Below, piece after piece: positions 1-5,659 of a stretch of DNA of 6,425 nucleotides (position 1 is its first letter; every line of letters starts with the position of its first letter). The notes under the pieces are model-generated. The model saw only the letters and a list, made by a program, of their open reading frames with translations, was not told where the DNA came from and did no database searches. The DNA is from Acidaminococcales bacterium. Its GTDB lineage: Bacteria > Bacillota > Negativicutes > Acidaminococcales > JAISLQ01. The DNA lies in the NCBI GenBank assembly GCA_031275255.1, contig JAISPA010000160.1, positions 1 through 6,425 of the forward strand, read 5' to 3'. Both the position numbers and the translations under genes were made by a program.

Positions 1-452
1 AACTTGTCGCCTTGCGCCTTAACGATGTTGATTATTCCAACAGATATGCTCTCCTGCAGGGCAAAGGCGACCGGGAAAGAATCGTTCCCATAGGCGGCAA
101 GGCGGTGGACGCCCTGGGAAAATACGTCCTCTTTACCCGGTCGGTAATCATCAGCCGTTACAGAGCGGCCGAACACGGCGCCCTTTTTATAAACAGCCGC
201 GGCGGTAAACTGACCGACCGCAGCGTGCGGCGCATAATTGATAAATACATAAAAATCATGGCTATAAACAAAAAAATAAGCCCGCATAGCGTCCGGCATA
301 CTTTTGCAACGCATTTGCTGAACAACGGGGCAGATCTTCGTTCCGTCCAGGAACTGCTCGGGCACGCCAGCCTGTCGACAACCCAGATCTATACGCACGT
401 TACGTCCGAGCGCATGACCAGTGTTTATAAAAAGACGCATCCGCGCGCGTAG
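1..452 (+). CDS. xerC: Tyrosine recombinase XerC/CodV, C-terminal part (5' end outside window)
   Basis: This is the C-terminal catalytic part of a tyrosine site-specific recombinase of the XerC/XerD family, which resolves chromosome dimers at dif sites. The reading frame is open from base 3 and ends at TAG 450-452; the visible protein begins [10 protein letters not shown], so the first catalytic arginine lies just upstream of the window. The remaining catalytic set is present. The beta-hairpin lysine is in [10 protein letters not shown] (codon 63-65). The HxxR motif is in [14 protein letters not shown], the second histidine is in LLGHAS, and the nucleophilic tyrosine is in TTQIYTHV. The spacings of 23 residues from Arg to His and 9 from His to Tyr equal those of E. 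coli XerD. A TTG at base 12 is an internal leucine and not a start. The position directly before codY matches B. subtilis codV, which favours XerC over XerD or a phage integrase. It is probably intact, since no frameshift or missing residue is seen in the visible part. Confidence 0.93.
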   Translation, partial: LVALRLNDVDYSNRYALLQGKGDRERIVPIGGKAVDALGKYVLFTRSVIISRYRAAEHGALFINSRGGKLTDRSVRRIIDKYIKIMAINKKISPHSVRHTFATHLLNNGADLRSVQELLGHASLSTTQIYTHVTSERMTSVYKKTHPRA

Positions 453-501
453 AATTTGCCGGTCCGCCAAAAGGATATGTCGGTGTCTATTTTAAATCTT
501 G

Positions 502-510
502 AGGAAGGAA
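502..510 (+). promoter_or_regulatory. Ribosome binding site of codY
   Basis: The purine run AGGAAGGAA lies 9 bases before ATG 520. An in-frame TTG at 499 would give seven extra residues, but it lies upstream of this run and has no such site of its own. The site therefore fixes the start at 520, which also gives the standard CodY N-terminus and length. Confidence 0.75.
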
Positions 511-519
511 GTTTGCCTT

Positions 520-1299
520 ATGGAGCAATTCAGCCTATTGGAAAAGACGAGAAAGATCAGTAAACTTCTGCAAAAATCCGGCAGCGTCGACTATAATGAT
601 TTAGCCAGGCTGCTGGGCGATATTTTAAGTTCGAATATATATATATCATCCAAAGCCGGTGAAATTCTCGGTTATTCCCTGCTGGACGGGTTTGAATGCG
701 GCATAATGCTTGATAAAGTCGTAAATATCCGGCAATTCCCGGAAAATTATGTGGAATGGCTTATGAAGGTAACGGAAACCACCTCTAATATCGCGCTGAA
801 GAAAAACATGTGCGCTTTCAGCCAGGGAACGGAATGCCTTTTTGGTGACAAGCGCACAACGCTTATTCCGGTTTACGGAAACGGCGAACGTATAGGGACG
901 CTTGTAATCGGCCGCTTTGACAGCGAATACACCGACGGCGACCTGCTGGTGGCTGAATACGGCGCTACGGTGGTCGGCGTGGAAATATTGCGCGAACGCA
1001 CGGAAAAAATCGAGGAATATGCCAGAAAAAAGGCTACGGTACAAGTGGCCTTGGCGACTTTGTCCTACTCGGAACTGGAAGCGATGATTCACATCCTGAA
1101 CGAATTGGAAAGCAGCGAAGGCCTGCTGGTCGCGAGCAAGATCGCCGACCGGGTAGGCATTACCAGATCGGTAATCGTAAACGCCCTGCGCAAATTTGAG
1201 AGCGCCGGCGTCATAGAATCCAAATCGCTTGGCATGAAAGGCACCTATATAAAAATACTGAACGATCTTTTGCTGCCCGAACTGAAAAAGATACGCTGA
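520..1299 (+). CDS. codY: Global transcriptional regulator CodY
   Basis: CodY is the DNA-binding regulator of low-GC Gram-positive bacteria. It responds to branched-chain amino acids and, in many species, GTP, and represses stationary-phase, amino-acid, virulence and motility genes. From ATG 520 the protein has 259 residues, the same length as B. subtilis CodY. Residues 1-155 form the GAF ligand-binding domain, with RQFPENY at 71-77 and GNGERIGTLV at 120-129. A linker helix (about 155-180) leads to the winged helix-turn-helix at about 181-259, where LLVASKIADRVGITRSVIVN (202-221) and VIESKSLGMKGTYIK (231-245) are nearly identical to the family. One oddity is the loop SSKAGEILG at 43-51, which replaces SRRGK of the Bacillus and Staphylococcus proteins; residues known to contact GTP in S. 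aureus CodY are therefore not conserved (see findings). The gene starts 67 bases after xerC, and no clear promoter is visible in the gap, so co-transcription with xerC is likely. Confidence 0.97.
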   Translation: MEQFSLLEKTRKISKLLQKSGSVDYNDLARLLGDILSSNIYISSKAGEILGYSLLDGFECGIMLDKVVNIRQFPENYVEWLMKVTETTSNIALKKNMCAFSQGTECLFGDKRTTLIPVYGNGERIGTLVIGRFDSEYTDGDLLVAEYGATVVGVEILRERTEKIEEYARKKATVQVALATLSYSELEAMIHILNELESSEGLLVASKIADRVGITRSVIVNALRKFESAGVIESKSLGMKGTYIKILNDLLLPELKKIR

Positions 1300-1310
1300 C
1301 AAAGCAAAGA

Positions 1311-1376
1311 GGCTAAAGGCGGTCTTCGGCGGGCAAATGTTTTTTAGCCGGCGGCATGGCCGCGGTTTACCTTTAG
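1311..1376 (+). repeat. Overlapping alternative inverted repeats after codY
   Basis: GGCTAAA (1311-1317) can pair perfectly with TTTAGCC (1343-1349). The overlapping CTAAAGG (1313-1319) can instead pair perfectly with CCTTTAG (1370-1376). The two pairings exclude each other. A further short stem GCGGC/GCCGC with a three-base loop sits at 1351-1363. The place, 11 bases after the codY stop, suits an RNA 3' end or an attenuator-like element. There is no T-run, so the function is open and chance cannot be excluded. Confidence 0.35.
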
Positions 1377-1422
1377 TTTACAGCAATAAATTGATAAAGC
1401 AAAAAAGCAATAATCACGGAAA

Positions 1423-1470
1423 CCGGCCGCTGGACCAGCCCGTCTGCCGCCCGCCTCTGCCGGCGGCCGG
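1423..1470. repeat. GC-rich 11-bp hairpin in the codY-flgB gap
   Basis: CCGGCCGCTGG (1423-1433) pairs with CCGGCGGCCGG (1460-1470) over 11 positions, ten Watson-Crick and one G-T wobble, around a 26-base pyrimidine-rich loop. It is followed on the + strand by an A-rich stretch rather than T, so it is not a standard rho-independent terminator in either direction. It lies about 90 bases upstream of the predicted flgB -35 element. Confidence 0.45.
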
Positions 1471-1519
1471 CGCGGATAAATAAAAAGACGCGAAAACCGC
1501 GTTCAGCGCTAAATTTGCA

Positions 1520-1534
1520 TATTTTGCGAAAAAA
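1520..1534 (+). promoter_or_regulatory. Weak candidate CodY box upstream of flgB
   Basis: TATTTTGCGAAAAAA matches the CodY consensus AATTTTCNGAAAATT with four mismatches. The core TTTTGCGAAAA keeps dyad symmetry on most positions. It lies 26 bases upstream of the predicted -35 element. The surrounding DNA is AT-rich, so a match of this quality may be accidental. Confidence 0.25.
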
Positions 1535-1560
1535 ACACTTTAGATAAATCTTGTTAAATA

Positions 1561-1590
1561 TTGTACTTATTTGCGTCGTTGTGATATTAT
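1561..1590 (+). promoter_or_regulatory. Predicted sigma-A-type promoter of the flagellar operon
   Basis: A -35 element TTGTAC (1561-1566) and a -10 element TATTAT (1585-1590) are separated by 18 bases. A TG at 1582-1583 one base before the -10 gives an extended -10 element. AT-rich DNA upstream could act as an UP element. Transcription would start near 1597, leaving a leader of about 50 bases before flgB. In B. subtilis the fla/che operon also has a sigma-A promoter before flgB. Confidence 0.6.
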
Positions 1591-1634
1591 AAGCTAAATG
1601 CAATTTAACATTATCAGGCCAGATTGACTATGCC

Positions 1635-1642
1635 GGGGGTGA
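1635..1642 (+). promoter_or_regulatory. Ribosome binding site deciding the flgB start
   Basis: GGGGGTGA differs by one base from GGAGGTGA, the full complement of the 16S rRNA 3' end. It lies 8 bases before TTG 1651 and 5 before TTG 1648. The next gene, flgC, has a near-identical GGGGGTGG (2099-2106) 7 bases before its ATG. The upstream ATG at 1630 has only a weak AGG before it and would place this site inside the coding region. Confidence 0.6.
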
Positions 1643-1650
1643 AGCGATTG

Positions 1651-2097
1651 TTGGATTTTATTGCCGGGACGGCAAATATCCGCACACTTGAGAGCGCTTT
1701 GCGTGTTTCCAGTTTGCGGCAAAAGGTGTTGAGCAATAATATCGCCAATGTCGATACGCCGTTATTTAAGCGTAGCGAAGTTTTGTTTGAGACATATCTC
1801 AAAGACTACCTTGATTATCTGGAAAAAGAAAAAAAGCCGGAGCCGGCGGAAAAGAAATTAGCTATGACGGCTACGAACAGCCGTCACATCGTTCCCCGGA
1901 AGGAAGTTTTGCCTGAACCGTTTTTGGGAGCGGTTGTCCGCACGGTCAATGAGAACGTTATGAGAACGGATGGAAACAATGTCGATATAGATTCGGAAAT
2001 GGCCGACATGGCGAAAAACACTATTTATTATCAGGCAATAGCGCAGCGGATAGGAGGATATTTCACAACCATGCGCACAGTGATTGAAAACAGATGA
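1651..2097 (+). CDS. flgB: Flagellar proximal rod protein FlgB
   Basis: FlgB is one of the proximal rod subunits that pass through the cell wall and connect the MS ring to the distal rod; it is exported by the flagellar type III system without a cleaved signal. The N-terminal rod motif SLRQKVLSNNIANVDTPLFK is at residues 21-40. The C-terminal helix includes DGNNVDIDSEMADMAKNTI (107-125) and YYQAIAQRI, as in other FlgB proteins. The middle (about 55-95) is a charged, Lys/Glu/Pro-rich variable section. I prefer TTG 1651 as the start because of the GGGGGTGA site and because the resulting MDFIAGTANIRTLESAL resembles family N-termini; this gives 148 residues. ATG 1630 (155 residues) is the main alternative, and TTG 1648 is possible. 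It is the first gene of the flagellar operon, 16 bases before flgC. Confidence 0.93.
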   Translation: MDFIAGTANIRTLESALRVSSLRQKVLSNNIANVDTPLFKRSEVLFETYLKDYLDYLEKEKKPEPAEKKLAMTATNSRHIVPRKEVLPEPFLGAVVRTVNENVMRTDGNNVDIDSEMADMAKNTIYYQAIAQRIGGYFTTMRTVIENR

Positions 2098-2113
2098 CGG
2101 GGGTGGATGAGCA

Positions 2114-2548
2114 ATGAGCATGTTTGGCGCGATCGACGCGGCCGGATCCGGCATGACGGCGGAAAGACTGCGGCTTGACGTCATATCCAATAATCTCGCC
2201 AACGCCAATACCACAAGGACCAATAAAGGCGGGCCGTTTCGCCGGCAGGTGGTGGTTTACAGGCCGCGCGACGAGTACAATGATTTTGGCAGGATGCTGA
2301 CCGAAAAACTTGAGGCAGGCAAAGGCGTGCGGGTTGTCGGCATAGTAGAGGACAACTCTCCCTCGCCGGTGGTCTATGATCCTTATCATCCTGACGCCGA
2401 CGTGCAAGGTTATGTACGCATGCCGAACATAAACGTGGTCGCCGAAATGGTAGACATGATAACGGCGTCGCGTTCCTATGAAGCCAATGTTGCCTCAATC
2501 GCGGCCTCAAAGGCTATGGCGGCAAAGGCGCTGGAAATAGGACGCTGA
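2114..2548 (+). CDS. flgC: Flagellar proximal rod protein FlgC
   Basis: FlgC is a second proximal rod subunit that assembles with FlgB, FlgF and FliE. The 144-residue protein has the standard length. The N-terminal rod motif LDVISNNLANANTTRTNKGG is at about residues 21-40. The conserved C-terminal block runs from PNINVVAEMVDMITASRSYE (about 104-123) through ANVASIAASKAMAAKALEI, which forms the D0 helix and is diagnostic for FlgC. The central part carries the beta domain, with VYDPYHPDAD before the C-terminal helix. The start ATG is preceded at 7 bases by GGGGGTGG. The gene follows flgB by 16 bases and is certainly co-transcribed with it. Confidence 0.97.
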   Translation: MSMFGAIDAAGSGMTAERLRLDVISNNLANANTTRTNKGGPFRRQVVVYRPRDEYNDFGRMLTEKLEAGKGVRVVGIVEDNSPSPVVYDPYHPDADVQGYVRMPNINVVAEMVDMITASRSYEANVASIAASKAMAAKALEIGR

Positions 2549-2573
2549 TTGATTAATAACGGGAGCGGATTTT

Positions 2574-2876
2574 ATGAAGATTAACGGACTTTTTGCGCCG
2601 GTATCGGGCGTCGGCAATCTCTTTGAGCCGGTGAGCCGCCCGGATGAAGAAAGCGCGCCGAGTTTTTCCGATATGCTGCGTGCTGCCGTAAACGAAGTCA
2701 ACGGATTGCAAAAGGCGGCGGAAGCGAAAAATCTTGACTTGGTCGCCGGCAGGGTCGAAGACTTGTCGGAAGTGATGATTGCGGCCGAAAAAGCCGCTTT
2801 GGCTCTGCAGCTGACGGTGCAAGTGCGGAACAAAGTGGTGGATGCGTATCAGGAAATCATGCGCATGTCGATATGA
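2574..2876 (+). CDS. fliE: Flagellar hook-basal body complex protein FliE
   Basis: FliE is the small protein that joins the MS ring (FliF) to the proximal rod; it is an early substrate of, and needed for, flagellar export. The length of 100 residues is normal. The N-terminal 30 residues are variable and Pro/Gly-rich. From FSDMLRAAVNEVNGLQ (about 31-46) onward the protein is helical. The C-terminal signature has AAEKAALALQLTVQVRNKVV (about 70-89) followed by DAYQEIMRMSI, which is characteristic of FliE. A GGGAGCGG ribosome binding site lies at 2561-2568, 5 bases before ATG. It sits 25 bases after flgC and 41 bases before fliF. Confidence 0.96.
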   Translation: MKINGLFAPVSGVGNLFEPVSRPDEESAPSFSDMLRAAVNEVNGLQKAAEAKNLDLVAGRVEDLSEVMIAAEKAALALQLTVQVRNKVVDAYQEIMRMSI

Positions 2877-2917
2877 TGTAGAAACATTCGTATTTGCCCT
2901 CTGAAAGGAAGTAGAAC

Positions 2918-4621
2918 ATGGCCGAATTCAAAGAGCAATTTTTGCGTCTTTGGAATAATTTCAGCAAACAGCAGAAAATACTTTCTGTCGCAGGGACAGT
3001 GGCGGTTTTTGCGGTTATTCTGGGATGGAGTTATTGGTTTGGCACAAGGGCGGAATATGTTCCGCTTTACACCAGACTGGAAACTAAAGACGCAGGCGAC
3101 ATAGTCAATAAACTTAAAGAAGACAAAATATCCTACGAAATCGCGGACAACGGGTCGTCCGTACTTGTATCGAAAAACGACGTTTACCAGGTTCGCATGA
3201 ATCTGGCTTCAGCTGGCTTGCCGCGCGGGAAAAAGGGTTTTGAGCTTTTTGAAGAGAGTAAATTCGGCACTACTGAGTTTCAAAACAAAGTAAACTATCT
3301 GCAGGCGGTTCAAGGTGAATTGGCGCGAACGATTGAGCAGATACAGGAAATCGAATCCGCGCGCGTTCACATTGTCCTGCCGGAAGACAGTCTTTACAAA
3401 AAGAGCGAAAAGCCGGCGAGCGCCTCCGTAATGTTGCAGCTGCGGGCTAACGCTGCCTTGGGAAAACCTCAGGTCGACGGTATAGTCAATTTGGTCTCGC
3501 ATAGCGTTCAGGGCTTGAAACCGGAAAACATTACTATAATCGACGGCTTCGCCAAGATCTTAAACCTGCCTGAAAACGAAGAATTGCAAAAAGCGGCCGC
3601 CGAGCGGGACAATAGCGCCAACGCCAGCGCCGAGGCGAGCAAACTTTCCAAATTTTATTTTGACCTGACGCGCAAGAGGCAGGCCGAAATGCAGGAGGAC
3701 GTGCAGACCCTCCTGGACAATTCGCTGGGTGAAAAACGCGCCGTGGCGCGCGTTACCGTCGAACTGAATTTCGACCGCCGTCTTATCGACCGGCAAACAT
3801 TTGAGCCTACCGTTGAAGACCGCGGCATACTCCGCAGCGTACAGGAAGTGGGGGAAAATTACCAAGGTTCTGACGCCCAGCCGGGCGGCCCCCCGGGAAC
3901 CACCAGCAATATTCCCGGTTATCCGGCCGGCGCCCAGCCCGGGCAGTCGAATTACGAGAAAAAAGAAACTACCAGAAACTATGAAATAACCGAAACAAAG
4001 GAAAAAATAATCCAACAGCCGGTTTCCATCAAACGCGTTACCGTCGCCGTCTTTATTGACGAAGCGCTTACGCAGGCCCAGCAGGACGGAATCGCACGCG
4101 TTGTCGCTTCCGCTGCCGGTTTTAACGAAGCGCGCGGCGATTTGGTTTCCGTGGAACGCATACCATTTAACGCCGCGGCCGTAACGCAGATACAGGAAAC
4201 AGAGCGGCAGATCGTGCGCTATGCTTTGTATGGCGCGCCTGTTTTGTTGCTGGTTCTGATTTTGCTGGGCTGGTTGTTATATTTAAGGCGCAAGAAACAA
4301 AAAGCGGACATGTTGGCGGCGGAGGCCGAACGTGAACGGATCGCCCTGGAAGAACGTGAAATGGCGGCGCAGGCCGCCGCAGAACAGGAAAGATTGGACG
4401 CGCAGCGGATGACGGCGCAGGCCGCCCGGGAAGAGGGCGGGGAAAGAACGGCGGAAGACGTGGCAGAGGAGGAAGAAGAATTGATTTTGACAATGGACAA
4501 ACCGCTGACCCAGGAAGAGAAAGAAGTTGCCGCCAAACGCGCGGCGATTGTAGAATGGGCGACCAATCAGCCGGACGAATTTGCCTCCACTTTGCGCAGC
4601 TGGCTGATGGAAGAAATATAA
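2918..4621 (+). CDS. fliF: Flagellar MS-ring protein FliF
   Basis: FliF multimerises in the cytoplasmic membrane to form the MS ring, the base on which rod, export gate and switch are built. The protein has 567 residues, within the usual range. A first membrane helix spans about 21-41. Next come the ring-building domains (about 46-220), with the conserved segments LPRGKKGFELFEESKFGTTE (101-120) and ESARVHIVLPEDSLY (146-160). A second extracytoplasmic part (about 240-425) contains a Gly/Pro/Gln-rich loop at 316-347, as is common in the beta-collar region. A second membrane helix lies at about 437-457. The cytoplasmic tail is unusually rich in Ala, Glu and Arg (458-525) and ends with the FliG-binding segment around EWATNQPDEFASTLRSWLME (546-565). 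Ribosome binding site AAAGGAAG (2904-2911) precedes ATG at 6 bases. The gene is followed by fliG, its direct partner. Confidence 0.97.
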   Translation: MAEFKEQFLRLWNNFSKQQKILSVAGTVAVFAVILGWSYWFGTRAEYVPLYTRLETKDAGDIVNKLKEDKISYEIADNGSSVLVSKNDVYQVRMNLASAGLPRGKKGFELFEESKFGTTEFQNKVNYLQAVQGELARTIEQIQEIESARVHIVLPEDSLYKKSEKPASASVMLQLRANAALGKPQVDGIVNLVSHSVQGLKPENITIIDGFAKILNLPENEELQKAAAERDNSANASAEASKLSKFYFDLTRKRQAEMQEDVQTLLDNSLGEKRAVARVTVELNFDRRLIDRQTFEPTVEDRGILRSVQEVGENYQGSDAQPGGPPGTTSNIPGYPAGAQPGQSNYEKKETTRNYEITETKEKIIQQPVSIKRVTVAVFIDEALTQAQQDGIARVVASAAGFNEARGDLVSVERIPFNAAAVTQIQETERQIVRYALYGAPVLLLVLILLGWLLYLRRKKQKADMLAAEAERERIALEEREMAAQAAAEQERLDAQRMTAQAAREEGGERTAEDVAEEEEELILTMDKPLTQEEKEVAAKRAAIVEWATNQPDEFASTLRSWLMEEI

Positions 4622-4645
4622 ATTTTATCGCTGGAGGTTTCCCGT

Positions 4646-5659
4646 ATGGGTACTTTGATAGAAAACCTTAATGGCAAGCAAAAATCGGCCATACTCCTGA
4701 TTACACTCGGGCCGGAGATATCGTCCAACGTCATGAAGTCTCTTAAAGAAGAAGAGATAGAAAAGCTTACCATGGAGATAGCCAACCAGCGCAAAGTCTC
4801 GCAGGAACTTAAGGATGAGATAATTTCCGACTTTTACGACTTGTGCCTTGCCCGTGATTATATGTCCACAGGCGGCATTGATTACGCCAGGGAAATATTG
4901 GAAAAAGCGCTTGGCGCGGAACGGGCGGTCAATATAATCAACCGTCTTACCTCCAGCCTGCAGATACGCCCCTTTGACTGCATCCGTACCGCCGACCCTT
5001 CGCAGCTTTTAAATTTTATCCAGAACGAACATCCGCAGACCTTGGCTTTGATCGTCGCTTATATGCCGCCGGACAAGGCGTCCATGATTCTATCGTCCCT
5101 CTCGCCGGAAATCCAGTCCGACGTTGTCAAAAGAATCGCGACCATGGACAGGACCTCGCCTGACGTCATACGGGACGTGGAGCGTATTCTGGAGCGCAAG
5201 CTCGCCTCTATGGCCACTCAGGACTTCACCACCGCCGGCGGTCTGGAATCGGTAGTCGAACTCATCAACCGGGTTGACCGCACCACGGAAAGAACGATAC
5301 TGGAAAACCTCGAAGTACAGGATCCGGAATTGGCGGAAGAAATTAAAAAGCGCATGTTTGTGTTTGAAGACATCGTCATGCTGGACGACCGCTCCTTGCA
5401 AATGGTCTTGCGTGAAGTCGAAACCAAGGACCTTGGGTTGGCCCTTAAAGGCGTTTCGGAGGAAGTATCCAACAAAGTATTCAAAAACATGTCCAAGCGC
5501 GCTTCGGAAATGCTAAGGGAAGAAATTGAGTTTATGGGCCCTGTCCGCATCAGGGATGTGGAAGAATCCCAGCAGAAAGTAGTCAATGTCATCCGCCGGC
5601 TGGAAGACAGCGGCGAGATCGTCATTTCACGGGGTAAGGGAGACGAGGTAATTGCCTAA
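4646..5659 (+). CDS. fliG: Flagellar motor switch protein FliG
   Basis: FliG is the switch protein attached to the cytoplasmic face of the MS ring; it interacts with the stator to make torque and with FliM to switch direction. Its 337 residues are the family norm. The N-terminal domain (about 1-105) binds FliF. The middle domain has the EHPQT motif at 128-132, involved in FliM binding, followed by LALIVAYMPPDKASMILSSL. The Gly-Gly hinge is at 198-199. The C-terminal domain has the MFVF motif at 237-240 and the charged torque helix containing DDRSLQMVLREVETKDLGLA (247-266), with the expected Asp, Arg, Glu and Lys residues. The ribosome binding site TGGAGGT (4632-4638) lies 7 bases before ATG. 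The gene starts 24 bases after fliF and its last codons overlap the start of fliH by 8 bases. Confidence 0.98.
   Translation: MGTLIENLNGKQKSAILLITLGPEISSNVMKSLKEEEIEKLTMEIANQRKVSQELKDEIISDFYDLCLARDYMSTGGIDYAREILEKALGAERAVNIINRLTSSLQIRPFDCIRTADPSQLLNFIQNEHPQTLALIVAYMPPDKASMILSSLSPEIQSDVVKRIATMDRTSPDVIRDVERILERKLASMATQDFTTAGGLESVVELINRVDRTTERTILENLEVQDPELAEEIKKRMFVFEDIVMLDDRSLQMVLREVETKDLGLALKGVSEEVSNKVFKNMSKRASEMLREEIEFMGPVRIRDVEESQQKVVNVIRRLEDSGEIVISRGKGDEVIA

Larger units (their letters stand above)
1300..1650. other. codY-flgB intergenic regulatory region
   Basis: About 350 bases without a credible gene separate codY from the flagellar operon. The left part (1311-1376) has overlapping short inverted repeats after the codY stop. 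The middle has two copies of AGCAATAA (1382-1389 and 1406-1413) and a GC-rich hairpin (1423-1470). A smaller stem, ACGCG/CGCGT, lies at 1488-1502. The right part (about 1505-1600) is AT-rich and carries the likely flgB promoter. No hairpin here is followed by a clear run of T, so no standard intrinsic terminator for codY could be assigned and read-through into the flagellar genes is possible. Confidence 0.7.

Noticed and set aside
1..452. Phage or integron integrase, with an attachment site nearby
   Set aside because: The gene sits in the conserved xerC/codV place before codY, and no att-like repeat, phage gene or cassette is visible.
453..519. Separate promoter for codY
   Set aside because: TTGCCG at 456-461 and TATTTT at 488-493 are too far apart (26 bases), and no better pair was found.
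646..1302. 218-codon open frame on the - strand opposite codY
   Set aside because: It lies entirely antisense to a highly conserved gene, and its composition (rich in Phe, Gln and Ala) is what the reverse complement of codY codons gives.
1382..1413. Two direct copies of AGCAATAA, 24 bases apart
   Set aside because: Only two short AT-rich copies, with no further units; too little for an iteron or CRISPR-like array.
1373..1603. 76-codon open frame on the - strand in the codY-flgB gap
   Set aside because: It starts with TTG without a ribosome binding site, overlaps the predicted flgB promoter and the GC-rich hairpin, and resembles no family I recognise.
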